This document shows positions 45,783 to 58,200 of a stretch of 64,000 nucleotides of DNA, in pieces. The stretch is taken from positions 8,790,001 to 8,854,000 of the forward strand of contig NC_085920.1 in NCBI RefSeq assembly GCF_035222485.1. The letters run 5' to 3'. The stretch's first letter is position 1; each line of letters starts with the position of its first letter. The DNA comes from Podospora pseudoanserina (taxonomy: Eukaryota; Ascomycota; Sordariomycetes; Sordariales; Podosporaceae). Made by a program: the position numbers and the translations under genes. The notes under the pieces are model-generated. The model was not told where the DNA came from. It saw nothing but the letters and a program-made list of their open reading frames with translations, and searched no databases.

Positions 45783-46767
45783 GCGGTTTATTCTTGATAG
45801 GGGATTTAATGATATTCTAGGTATTCTGATTACAGGCGGGCGGTGAGAACTCATGAGTTAACAATAAGACTCACTTTCAACCCACCAGCACGGTCCGTTT
45901 GGGGCCCTGCTCAGTGGCACAGATCTCACGCTAGCCAAGCCCTCTTGTATGCAATCTGGAGGCGTGGCTGATGAGATCCTGTCATCCCATCTCTTTGAGG
46001 GCACAGATCGGAAGCTTGAAATTGGGGCTCAACTGAGATGCAAGGGGTCCCGCCAGAAGAGCTCACTGAAACATGGAAGCATTGGCTGGTCATCAACTCT
46101 TGCTTCCTGATGAATATGATCCCTCCTGCCTGCTTCGACTTGCAGGTCCAGAACGGTGGGACTGATCCCAAACTCACCTAGCTGGTGGATACCGCGGTGT
46201 GGAATTAATGCTGTGGGAAGAACCACGTCAGTTGGCCGCTTCCTACGCTAGAGTACCACTCTTCACTTCCAGGCTGAGCGATGCCTGAAAACAATAAATT
46301 TGTCGCGATGACATCCCGACGGAAAGCAACGTCGCTGAGCGGCCCTGATCGAGACCAATGAATCGCCTGCCAAGCAGCTGCCGTCGGGTGGCCCAGCCTG
46401 CGCCGGTGCCCTGGAAAGCAGGGGTTCAGATTGCCCCAGGGTCGTGGCTCGCCAGGAACGCCCAATCGCGGGGAAGCTGGCTAACGAAGGCAACGTCGCG
46501 CCTGTCCCGAAATGTCAAGAGCTCAAATTTCATCATGAGCTGGTGTGGGCACGGTGGCATGGATGGCGTTGGGAGAAGGCGCAGACGGCAGCACCTAAAA
46601 TGTCACCTCGTGCCCGCCTCTGTTTTGGAGTCCAGCGTCTCTCAACTTTCTCGTCTTTCTCGTCTTTGGACATGTGGTATTGGCCATCGCATTGGACGGT
46701 CATTTTCTTTTTGTAACATTCCCAGTGAACGCATTTCTTCGCATCGCTAGCCACAGATCCTTACAAG
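45783..46767. other. intergenic region (about 1 kb)
   Basis: Scattered short frames on both strands without domains. Nothing supported. Confidence 0.4.
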
Positions 46768-48080
46768 ATGGTCTTTGGACTGTCATCTCTTCGCTCGGCA
46801 CCATGCCTTCCCACCGCCCTCCTCGCCATCATAGCCGCCTTGGGTTGCGCACCAATGGCCGCCAGGGCAGCGGACTTGGAAAGTGTCCTTGCTGGTCAAA
46901 CGAATATGACCACGTTTCGTGAGCTGGTCAAGGTATGTCACCATTTTCTTGCCACCTCGGAGCTCTCGTCATAGCTGACCATACTCAGGATCACCCCGAT
47001 ATCTTCACCAAGCTCCCCTCTGGCATCACCATCGCGGCCCCCAACGACAATGCTTTTGACAAGCTCGGCAACTTTGACGAATGGCGCGACAACAAAACCC
47101 ACGTCGAAGCCGTCCTTAAATACCACGTCATGCCCAAGGTAGTCTCTATGCCATCCATTATCAAAGGCGACTCCATCTGGGCACCCACCCTCCTCACCGA
47201 CCCAGCCTTTTCCCCCATCAAGGGTGGCCAACGCCTCATCCTGACCAAACAACCCGGCGGGGAAGTAGTCTTCACCTCCGGCTTCGCCAACCGCGGCACA
47301 GTCCTCGTCGAAGACATAGAATGGGACAAGGGCCTCGTCCAAGTAATCGACTCGGTCATGCGCATCCCCGAAAATCTCGAGTCCACCGCTCGCAACGCCT
47401 ACCACGACATGACTGCCTTCCTCGGCGCGCTCTACGCAGCCGATCTCTACGACGAGCTAATCCTCCCCGCCAAAGACATCACCATCTTCGCCCCTACCAA
47501 CGCCGCCTTTCAGAAGCTCGCCAGCACCTTCTCCACCCTCCCCAAAGCACAGCTGAGATCCATCCTCAGGTACCACATCATCCCCGGCGAAGTCTCACAA
47601 ATCTGGGAATTCAAAAACGCCTCCTCTCTCGCTACCGCCGAGAAGAATCAGTCGATCCACATCCTCCGTCACACCAACTTCATCTTTGCGAACTCGGCTC
47701 AGATGCTGCAGACTGATATTCTCATTGCGAATGGGGCGGTTCACTTGATTGATAACGTGCTGAATCCCAAATCCAACATAACGAGGCCGGATGTGGAGGC
47801 TACGTCGCAGAAGCCGGTTTTCACGGTGGCAGGGACCCAAACGGGGACGGGGACGGCAGTGCCGACGCCGTTTACGGAGCATTTGCCTTGTACGGTGAGC
47901 TGTCCCGTGACGGAGGTTGCGAGTAGGACGGAGACGACGGGAGGGCCGACGAGGACTGTGCAGCAGGGAGGGGTTGGTCCTACTTCTACGAATGGGGGTG
48001 TGGGAGGGGCGAGGTGTACGGGGATGGTTGGGGTGGGCATGGGCGCGGTGATGGGGGTTGGGGCTTGGATTGGTTTGTAG
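46768..48080 (+). CDS. secreted fasciclin (FAS1) domain protein, GPI-type
   Basis: Exons 46768-46932 and 46989-48080 (56-bp intron, CTGAC branch) give 418 aa. The signal peptide is long (to about residue 34). Two FAS1 domains follow; each shows the H1/H2-type signatures, TIAAPNDNAFDKL ... KYHVMP in the first and TIFAPTNAAFQKL ... RYHIIPGE in the second, with VHLIDNVLNP closing the second. The Thr/Gly-rich tail and hydrophobic end suggest a GPI anchor. FAS1 proteins act in cell adhesion and wall structure. Confidence 0.9.
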
Positions 48081-49874
48081 GCTGGGGGGAATAAGGCGGT
48101 GGATACAACATTGATACCCGGTTTTGTGCTCTTGTTTATGTATATTTCTATTGTGTTAGGATGTTAAAGAGATCTTTTGTCGACATCAGTGCGGCTTGCC
48201 TTTCATGATGTCAGCCTGTCGTTACCTCCACTTGGGTCTGGTACCTTGCCTCTTGACGAACCTTTCATCGATCAACGATGCCTCTCTAGGAAGAATCCTC
48301 TTGCAGGTCTCAACAAGCTCATGAATGTGCATCCCAACCTATTGAGTGGGTATATGTGTGTTTGACAGGTACTGTGCTTTGGCTTGGTACAGCCGGAGAC
48401 GATTGCGTCCAGCGTCGTCACCCGTCAACTGTTTGCACTGGCCGTATAACGTAGGCAATGCCGCTCCCTGTTGCCCTGATTGGACGGAGAGCATCAAGCG
48501 TGTTCGGCAGTGGTCGTCGAGAAACCGTAAAGTTGATTGGAAGGGCAGCGCTAACTACGGTGCCCGAAGATGATACGGCTTTGCCGCTGCTGGCATTGGA
48601 GTCGAAGTATTTTTTGAGCCGAGGACTCGACTGCGCCATTGCTCGTATTGTTGGATCAATGTGAGCTCCTCGGTATAATAACAATCGAATGGCTTCACGA
48701 AGTTCCCGAGACTCCAGCAATGTTCCAGCTTGACAAATACAGGTGACTATGTTATTCAGGTTGTTTGCCACGCATCTATCTGACCACCAAATTGCTCTCA
48801 TTTTTCAATATCATCCTCCGACGGCGTTTGTACAACTGGGTTCTTTCCCTTATACTACCTCAAATCTTTCACCATTCCTGGTCTGAAACCACATGGAATG
48901 TATCTGCTCATCACATTGATTGAGCCGCTGCGAGTAACCACGTGCCATTTAACAAGATCGATGCTCAAATTTCTTCACCTTTCCCTTGTCCTTGCTATTG
49001 ACTTTCCCATTCTCGCTCTTGTCGGGGCTTTTCTGGATTGTCGACGTGGAGCCGCCAGGAAAGGCCAACCGTGCGGTAATAGTTGGGGGCTCGTCAAGGT
49101 ACCAGTCGAGCATAGCGGTGCAGCCATCTTTCTTGTTGGTCCTGTTTGAAACTTTTGGTTAGCACCAGCAATGCATTGGTGGTGGGTGCTGATAGTCGGG
49201 CTTGGCTTCAACGGTGGGGGGAAAGGCTCACGTGATGGCGTTGGACCAGTTCGTGGAAATGGAGGAGGACGACATCGGAGGCGTGTCAGCGAATGAGGCT
49301 ATTCTGGTAAATTCTGAGAACAAGTGACAAACTCGGTGCAGGTAGGGATTGCTTGTGAAAAGATGAAATTCTCCCTTCTTTCAGGATCTTGAGGATCGCC
49401 CACATATTTTATATTGGAATACTATTTCAAGTTTCTTCTGCTTCCATGATTGAACGTCGAGCACCTATGGGTTAGAGTCTCAGTTATTCATTGCGCCGGT
49501 GATAATACAATACAGTGAATAGCACATAGTGGGGTTGGTATCGATGAGTGACTGGAGTGCTCGTTTGAAACAATTATGAAAGGCGACTGTGTGCTGATTT
49601 GGGTGGTTGGCTCGGCTTGGCAGTTACCGTGGGGGAGCACATGGGTTGCCTCAGCACATTGGTGCTGAGCAGATTGGCGTGCGTCGTGGGATTGTTGCGT
49701 GGCGGTGCTCTTGGGTAGTCAGCGTAATGACCCGCTGCACGTCGTCCCGACCGAGCCAGGCGTCGAAAACGAGTCGGTTTCGACCAGGTCGCTACCTGGT
49801 ACTCAACTAACTCCAGCCAGCCAAGTGTAGGTTCAACTCGGTACCTAGCTTTACAAATCAAGTTCCATGTCGAT
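48081..49874. other. long intergenic region (about 1.8 kb)
   Basis: Two weak candidates lie here: a minus-strand frame at 48418-48801 with an ankyrin-like snippet (EAIRLLLYRGAHID) and a plus-strand frame from 48961 to 49149 that starts with a hydrophobic leader. Neither has a clear start or splice support. The rest shows nothing I can name. Confidence 0.4.
48418..48801 (-). pseudogene. possible ankyrin-like fragment
   Basis: Up to 127 codons open. The stretch ELREAIRLLLYRGAHIDPTI resembles half an ankyrin repeat; the rest is unplaced. It may be a 3' exon or a relic. Weakly supported. Confidence 0.25.
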
Positions 49875-52800
49875 ATGGATTCCGACAAGTTTTTAGAGGA
49901 GGTCCGTCTGGCTGCAGCGAAATCCGGCGATTTGTTCAGAGAGCGCGTCAATGCAGCCAACGAACAGCGTTTGTTGACACCGTCATCCTCTAACCCATCA
50001 TCTTCAAAGAACAAATCACCGCTCAGGCGTAACCCATTCCCCAACCTTCCCATTCCCCAAGTCCTGAATGCCAATCAAAAACAAGCCGACCCCGCGGACG
50101 ACAACATTTGGGAATTTGTTATACCAGAGTTGGCACAAAAGGAGGAACTTCGAGAGGCGGTTCCAACTCTTGCAAAGCCGGAGCAAGAGCCGACTGACTC
50201 TGGATACTGTTCTACAATCAACACCGGTATTCCGTCACTACCGAATGTCAACGTTCCGTCGCCAGATCCTCATTCTAAAAGCCCCCCTAAAAGCCCACTG
50301 GTAGAAGCACAAAATGCAGAATCGACGAGTTATGAAGCTGAAACGGCTTACTCGGGCTCCACGGCAGACTTGGATAAGGCCGAAGAGGTTCAGCAGTCGG
50401 TCTTAGAAGTGTGTAACGATCTTTGTAGCAGGCTCAAACCGCACCTGGACACGGGAAGTTGGGAGGTGCTCGCTCCGCACTTGCCATGGCTTTTGAAGTC
50501 CTTTTCTGTTGACATGGGAATCGAGGGATCAGGAGCGTTACATTGGGGCCTGATGCGGTTTATTCATAAACAACACGGGTAAGTGTTCTTGTCCGTGTTT
50601 TAAAGACTTCGCTGGAGAGGTATTGACAACGGACTAGCACTATAATAGAACAACTTCGCCAAGTATTCTCGAGTGGCGATGAAGAACCGGCCATTCGAAC
50701 TGATGAGGAAACATTACCTGTCAGTGAGAAGATGGCAATGTGGTTCAGTTTGACGGATGAGGAAGCTCCCGAAGCACTTCAGAAAATAGAAGTTTTTGAG
50801 GGCGTGGACGATTATGAAGATGACTCGGATCCCAATCTCGGACTATACACCAAGGCAATCTTTACGAGCCGAGCATACAGCCAGCTTATATCAAATCTAC
50901 TACGAGAGGTTTCTCTGGATCGATATGACAACATGGCCGGAAGCGCCAAGCAGGAAATTAGGGCCACAATCCTCAAAAGATTGCCCCTCGGTATCATAAG
51001 CAGACATCGTGCACCCAAAACGTACAAAGTCGCCTTTCATCTACCTTCGTCGAAAATACTACCAGTGCTGGACACACACCTTTGCGATGTTGATGGCTCC
51101 GATGGTATTAAAGGTCTCACAACGTTGGTTCTCTCACCCGCGGGCAATCTTCAAGCGATCACAGTTGGGAGATACTTGGAACAGACCTGGCCCTCAACTG
51201 GGATGGAATTGTTGAATGTTCTTCAAGATTGGCACACAAATCTCAACCCAAGAGGTCACAGATGTGAACAAGTATTGGCTGATCAAACCGTTATGGGCTT
51301 GGACGTGTCGCAATCGGGAATCACCTCTGTATGGTTTGCTGGTTCTCCCTATGCGATTGCCGAGAAGGCAGAACAGTTAGCATGGCTCTCGGTTGCCGCT
51401 CAGGATGTGCCGTGTTCTGTTCTCAGCAAATATAGCCCGGAGATAAGGGAAATTGAGGGTGTCGAGGGCAACTCAAGACATGGTCCTTTTCAAGGAGGCA
51501 CCAATTTCGATCGGCAGTGGTCCATGAGCATTCGAGCTGATACTTACGACGACGCTACAATGCTCGAGATTCTACGCCAAACATCATTTCTGCTTTCTGC
51601 AAAGCCTGGCCTGGCGCCTCCATTGCCTATCATCTGCGGGTTTCCAATCTTGCGTCGTCCACTTGACAGTCATGGTTTGGAGATATCTTCAGACGCCTGG
51701 GTAGGCCTTGTTGAAGAGATCATTCAGGTCAGCACACAACACAAAGTCCTTGTTCGAGGGCCTAAGTCACCGTGGAATCTGGTCGGTAGGAAATCTGGGA
51801 TATTCATCTGGCATCCCCAGTTGCCCAGTTCAACTTGCAGTAAGCTCAAACTCTACGAAATCCCACCTATCTGTGAAGACTGGAACGGGCTTGGCTGTTA
51901 CTAACCACAAAAAGAGGGAAATGACTGCTACATTCTGGATGAGGAAGCTGGAACCCTTCAATACCAGGACATGTCATTCAAGTTGGATGTTTGTGATCCA
52001 GTCCCCGGGCAGCGGCACATTGTGAGCCTATGCAAGCCCTTTACTTCCGCGATGGAAAATGAGGGTCAGGATACCAGTCGTCTAAACACTCAGCTATTTC
52101 TCAAAACGCCTATAACGAAGCTCAAAGGCCCTACCAGCCTCCCGCTCTGGATTGGTCAGTCGGGTCCAACTACACAGCTGGCGCATCACGTTGATCTGGA
52201 AGAAGAGTCGTGTGAGAGTGAGCTCATGTCGGTGTCATCAGAATCTGATGATGACTTGAACATATTTCACTTTGACCAAGGCTCCTTGGGATTTAGAATC
52301 GTGAAAACAGTAACAGAGAAGCTCTTCCAACAATATCAGAGGATACAATTTCTTTCTCATCGGCGAAATCTTCAGCCGCAACAAAGACTTTGGACAGCAA
52401 CCACTGCTGGGGGCGTCAGAGTACGAGGATCAGAGCAGAGCTCAAGTTCGGATTGTCGAACCGCGAATCAGGCGCCTTTCAGCGGTGACCACGCGGCCGA
52501 TTCACACGATGCTTCTCGCAAACGCCCTCGGAGAGATGAGGACCAGGACGACGAGCTCGGAGAAGATGGAGGGGAAGGCAGAAAGAAGAAGCGACCAAGG
52601 CGAAGCTCCCAAACGTCACAGAAAGACCGCAAATTAGCGTGCCATTTTTGGAAGCTGAATCCACAGGAGCACAGGCAGTGCTTCAGGATGAACCTTCAAG
52701 ATGTCTCTCGAATCAAGCAACACATTAATCGAAAACACTACGCCGAATTCTATTGCGAGCACTGCCGGGCTGTCTTTCCCACGGAGGATGTCCACGAGGA

Positions 52801-53497
52801 GCACATCAAAGCCCGAAACTGTGCTTATCAAGCCTGCCAGTTAGGCTTCATTACGCATCGACAACACAACCAGCTCTCTAAAAAGTCCAAAGGCAATATA
52901 TCAGAACTCGAAAAGTGGTTTGAGGTTTGGGATATATTGTTTCCAGGCAAGCCAAGGCCAGCCTCGGCCTATATCGACCCGATTCTTTCGGAAGATCTGA
53001 ACCAGTTTATAGACTTTGCGAGAAGTCACGGTCCGTCTCTGATAATGACTCAACTCAGAAATGGCCCTAACAGCCAATCATCCGACAGTCACTTGATCCT
53101 AGAACAAGCAATCGCTGAAGGGCTGAATAGGCTCATCGACACCTGGACAGCAGCAAATATTAACACAGAGCCAAGAGACTCTGTTCACCAGAACTCACCG
53201 GCTGCAAGTCCGTTACGGCCGCTGCAGCAGCCTACGCCATCTGCCTCGATATCGGATGCCGAAAGCGGTTTGCGTATGAGACTAATGGGGGGTCATGTTG
53301 AATCCTTACCATCCTCGCTGTTCCCCGCATTTGATGTTACTACCGAGGAGATAGAGGCACCGGCACACACGACCGATCTCTTTGACGCTGCTTTTCTGGG
53401 CGGGCTTGAAACGATCGAGTCGACAGACTTTTCCCTCGCATGGCCTGGCAATATTTCCAATCAAGAGGTAGTGCAGGATGAAGGAAACGTATTGTAA
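49875..53497 (+). CDS. very large protein with variant C2H2-type zinc-finger region
   Basis: Exons 49875-50578, 50638-51839 and 51915-53497 (introns 59 and 75 bp; the second has branch TACTAAC) give 1162 aa. The first ~200 residues are Ser/Pro-rich; the middle (about 240-720) is folded-looking but matches nothing I know. A basic nuclear-signal-like patch (RKKKRPRR) leads into a Cys/His block: Cys878, a Cys about 15 residues on, the paired His of QHINRKH, CEHC, and a later H/C pair. The same order (C..C..HINRKH..CxxC..H..C) is seen at 13351-15895, so the two are distant relatives. A DNA-related role is inferred. Confidence 0.82.
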
Positions 53498-54095
53498 AGG
53501 CGTATTCAGAGCCCGAACAAAATGGGGAGAGAGGGGAAACGGCGTGCATTCTTCCCCAGGCCTACCTATGACTACGTAAAAAGCCTGTTGACTCGTTCTA
53601 ATCAAATGTCTGGCATTTCCATCCCTTGATCGTACATGTGACCTGCTACCTATTCATATGTATATATACCTTACTCTTGTCTTTCTTTGACTGACAGCGG
53701 TCTAAACCCACTCCATGAAATAAACCCCTTACTGTGGCCTATTATTCCAACTTTTGGTGACTTCTGATTACTAACGACGAGGATGCAAGAATGATACTTG
53801 GTAGGCAGGTACAGGTAAAGGCACCAGTGTCTAAGACATATCTATTTAACTAGCAATAGAGAATGTTGTTTGGAATTCTGCGATTTCTGATCATGATCCT
53901 GTATGACTAGTAATGACTTGAATCCCCGGTCAGTACCATGCAACATCAGCCTTTTTCCTCAGCGCCTCACTGCAGCTATCTCCCTATAATAAATACGGGA
54001 TTGTTAAATTGAGTTCAGTCAAGTTGCACCGCGTCTCATAATCCATCACACCTCTAAAATAGTGATTTCTGCTTGAAAGAGGGCAAAGGCAACGG
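53498..54095. other. intergenic region
   Basis: Convergent spacer. No gene, repeat or RNA recognised. Confidence 0.4.
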
Positions 54096-55062
54096 TCAAT
54101 CCGTCCTTTTCAAGGTCTTCTTTAAAACGGGTATCTCCACCGCTCTAGCGAGTCCGTCCTCGCCAACCTCAAAGATAAGCAGGTCCGCAGGGTTACCGCC
54201 GTAGCGGAGGCCGTCAACCCCACCCCATGATCCGCAAAGTTCGTCATGTGGCTGTCCTACTGCACCGTACACTGCTCGAAAGGCGGTCCTGTTGCCAGCA
54301 GTGAAGGTCGTCGGATACAACCACGCTCCTATCTCAGCCCCCGGTTGCACGCCAACTAAACCTCCGATAGATTCTAGCAGGTCGGTTCCGTTGCTCACAA
54401 TGCTAGCGAGAAAGAGACCGGGTTCGTTTGGAAGCAGAGTTATTTCAATGGATGAATTATCGGGAAGTGTATAATTGCCGGCGAAAGTGACTCGTGCCTG
54501 TTCCCTGGCGGCATGTTCGGCCGCCACGAGCCATGTGTTCGTGAGTAGGGTCTGTAAAGTGCTGAATAGTAGTCCGGCCGAAGGCCCGGCTGTAAGAAGC
54601 GCTATTCCTATGTTGTGGTCTGGCGAGAGTCCTATCAGGCTGAGATACTGGCCGATACCGCCATTCTTCGCGTACACATCGACTAAACGCGTGATGTTAG
54701 ACGATGGTGCGATGGGCAACCTAGCTCGCATAATTTCCCATGGCCGACCGACCGATAAAAAGGGACTGGAGGTGTGCGATACCGGTTTCAACCATTTTCG
54801 TGTCGCGTGCGTAGAAAGAAGCGATGAATTGAGAATAGACCGGCCCATCCGGCTGAGATCGGCCACGGACTGAATATAAGCTCCGGCCCTAGTGAATCTC
54901 CATTAGCCAAATGAGAAAACAACTTGGAACAGGCACCGGTACAGTCCGATTGAAATGTCATCTGAATACACTTACGGTGACTCATCTCCTAAGTCCTCGG
55001 CCCAGCCGTCTACAATAACTGCATCACTGTCATTTTTGGGAGTTGCCAGGAAGGTTCGAGTT
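54096..55062 (-). pseudogene. beta-lactamase-family serine hydrolase, 5' end missing
   Basis: The C-terminal part is readable: exon 54888-54096, an 87-bp intron (54889-54975, donor GTAAGT) and an upstream exon from about 55062 to 54976 (GLTRTFLATPKNDSDAVI, then DLGDESPAGAY across the splice). Upstream, a stop enters the frame near 55070 (an AG acceptor is possible there), and the AT-rich array begins by 55140. The region that should carry the catalytic SxxK and YxN motifs is therefore absent from this window. Fungal members of this family are secreted or lactone-acting hydrolases. Most likely cut by the neighbouring repeats. Confidence 0.65.
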
Positions 55063-55172
55063 AACCCTATCAGTTATTCTCCGATGGATTGTAGTATAAT
55101 CCGTTAAAAAGCGCACCAAAAAAAATGCCCCACTTTGGAAACAGGGGGTAGGATCCGTTAAAGAATTCAATT

Positions 55173-58100
55173 GTACGATCCGATGAGATTTTTCCTATTA
55201 AAATAGAAAATTAAAATATTATTAGAATCGCCTAAATAAGCTATATAGAATAGTATATAGTATATTATCGTACAAGCGGTATAAAATAGTATATAATAGA
55301 TATTAAGTTATATATAAAGATTAGTATAAATATATTAATAATGCGCGTGCATTATAAAGTAAGGTAAAATAATATAATAACGTATATTATAAGCGAGTAA
55401 CCCATATAAGCAAGTAACCCACCTCCCACCACACCCTGACAAACCATCCTCAATTACACCACATTAATATAAGGAATTAACTATAATTACATTAGAAACA
55501 GCTAAATTAGATGCTTCTGCAGCCTCCTGGCAAGTGCGCGCATTATAGCTAGGCTTACCGCATATACCATAGCACCGAACCTTCGTACGAGCCCCCCCTG
55601 CATTACTACTATCCGGCTGCGTTTCTTACATTCCCTCTCTATCTACGGCCTTCTAATCCAGTAAATCCTGTGCCTCTTATATAATAAATAACCCTCCAAG
55701 CCTCACACGTGTTTTTTTAGCTCTCCGGCGCTTACTTAGTACCTTATTAGCCTTACGGAGCGAAAAGACCTCTGCACGAAGGAAAGCTACCTGGTACATT
55801 ATAGCCGTTATACCTTTAGTAAGCTAGTCTACTATAGCTAGTATTAAAGTTAGGGAGCTATTTTAATGGTTAGTAATACGAGTCTTAATAAGCGTTAATT
55901 ATAAATTGGCTTCTCGAGGGTTATATAGTATTTAGGAGACTTAAGGTTATATAGTGCCGGGCCGTAAGTTTAAAGGTATTGGCGTATAAAGCTTTATATT
56001 TAGCTTAGAAAGTACCCTCTCTGGATCGTACGGTATAAGGCTAGTACCCGTAAAGCTACCCTATATATTCTTCTTTATTATAGAGGCGAAAAAAGCCTCG
56101 CGGAAGGTATAGAGGAACTCGAGCTTACTTATATAGTTAATATATATACGTATTAAGTCCTCGATCTAGCGACCGTACGCCTATTTTAGCGGCCTAAAGC
56201 AGCTAATATCGAGTGGCTGGAGGAGGTGGGAGGAGTGTGGAGGTATATAGAGCGTAATAATGTTATTCTGCTAGTAGTGGCGCTCGAATTCGGTTGAATA
56301 GTGGCTTTCGTGGCTATCGAGGATTAATAATCGGTATTTACCTTTTATACGGGACGCTATATAATAGTCGAAATGCTTAATTTAATCTAGGCCTACCGGA
56401 TTAGTAGTCTAATTATTATCGGTGGTTATAATACGCTAGGTAGATAGTAGATTATACTTAATATATTAGTTAGTAAGGTAGTATTGCGCGGTTAAAATAA
56501 TAAAAGAAGGGATAGCCCGGCCGAGGGTATTAATTCCCTGGATTACCGTTATCTATTCGCGGTTATTAGGCTAAGCTAGTTTTACTTTACTAAGGCCGTC
56601 CGAGGTTATAATTACTATACCTACGAAGATAATGCCTATTATAAACCTAGTCTCGTCGAAGTTATAAATATCGTTATCTATAATACCGTACTTAGCCTTA
56701 GTGTTCCGTACGAGCGTAAACTACTCGGTAATGACCTTAGATCCTCGCACTTAGCCCTCTAGTAGTCGTATCTACGCGTAAAACGCGTACGGAGCTGTGG
56801 CTAGCGTTTAACGAAGTTATGTGCCTAGAGCTTGCCAATAAAGTACGCGTTATATACGTATAGTAGTTAGTTAACTATATTTTCTATACTACGTAATCTT
56901 GGTGGAAAAGCTCGCGTATATAGCTTAATAACGTATTAAATAATAGTATCCTCTTCAGATTAAGTGAGCTTTTTCGATTTAGGCGTAGTATCGCGTTATG
57001 CAGGCCGGCCAGCGCGCCGACGCCCTAGAGTCTTACGATCGACTCTATAGATCTTAACTGCGGCTCGTTCGCTTAAATTCTTATCGTTTTAAAGCGCTTG
57101 GAGGGCTAAGATTATGTGGGCTTTATTTGAATTAGAAGGTATCTTAGATGGTTAAGGAAATTATTGTTAAGTGCGAAGGTGTTATATCACGAAGGAAGTG
57201 GGTCACTCGCTTATATGGGTCACTCGCTTATAATATACGTTAGTAAGTTGTACGATCCGATAATATTTTTTTTATTAAAATAAACGAGAGAAGTATTATT
57301 AGAATAGTCTGAACGACCTACACAAAATAGTATTAGGTGTACTATCGTACGAGCAGTGTAGAATACTATATAATAGATATGAAGCTAGGTAAAAGGGTAT
57401 TAGTAATATATATAGATAGTAAAATAAGGTTAAGTAATATAATAGTAAGTTGTACGATCCGATAATATTTTTCTTATTAAAATAGACGAGAGAGGTATCT
57501 TTAGAATAGTCTAAACGACCTATATAGAATGGTATTAGGTATACTGTCGTACGAGTAATATAGAATACTATATAATAAATATAAAGCTAGGTATAAGGGT
57601 ATTAGTAATATATATAAATAGTAAAATAAGGTTAGGTAATATAATAATAAGTTATACGATCCGATAAGATTTTTCCTATTAAAATATATACTAAAGGTAT
57701 TATTAGAATGGTCTAAATAACTTATATAAAATAGTGTTAGGTATACTATCGTACAAGTGGTATGGAATTATATATAATAGATATAAAGCTGGGTGTAAAT
57801 GTGTTTGTAATGTATGTAGATAGTAAAGTAAAGTTAAGTAATTTAATAGTAAGTTGTACGATCGGATAAGATTTTTTATATTAAAATAAAAAATAGTAGT
57901 ACTATTATAATTATTTAAACGACTTATATAAAATAATATTAGGTATACTACCGTATAAGTAATATAGAATTATATATAATAAATATAAAGTTTAAAGTAA
58001 ATATATTACTAATACGCGTAGATAGTAAAGTAAGGTTAGGTAATATAAAAGTAAGTTATACGATCCGGTAATATTTTTCCTATTAAAATAAAAGACGGAG

Positions 58101-58200
58101 GTATTATTATAATTATCTAAATAACCTATATTAAATAGTATTGGGTATATTACTATACCGATAGTAAATATATTTTCTACGGTTAATAAAAAAAAATATA
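55173..58200. repeat. 202-bp tandem repeat array
   Basis: Units start with GTACGATCCG or its RIP variants at 55173, 57250, 57452, 57654, 57856 and 58058, a constant 202-bp step among the last five. The last unit fades after about 58150. The first unit is split from the rest by the Fot1-like transposon (55380-57240). All copies are AT-rich and differ mostly by transitions. Confidence 0.88.
55380..57240 (-). mobile_element. Fot1/pogo-like (Tc1/mariner superfamily) DNA transposon, RIP-inactivated
   Basis: 1861 bp, starting ACGTATATT and ending AATATACGT, flanked by TA at 55378-55379 and 57241-57242. Terminal inverted repeats of ~47 bp (55380-55427 and 57193-57240) differ only by transitions and each holds two copies of a ~17-bp subunit (AAGCGAGTGACCCATAT type). 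On the minus strand about 56480-56200 reads as a DDE_1 transposase core (GKYRLLILDSHESH, then IPPHSSHLLQPLDI), with degraded helix-turn-helix-like text upstream. Size and coding fit the fungal Fot1/Pot2 group. Stops are numerous. Confidence 0.9.

Noticed and set aside
45783-46767. Several 60-130 codon frames on both strands
   Set aside because: Overlapping, no domains, typical chance frames in GC-normal DNA.
48961-49149. Possible small secreted protein
   Set aside because: A hydrophobic leader followed by only ~40 residues, no Cys pattern, no family; too weak to list as a gene.
57250-58200. CRISPR-like regular spacing
   Set aside because: The units are contiguous 202-bp tandem repeats without spacers, in a eukaryotic genome.
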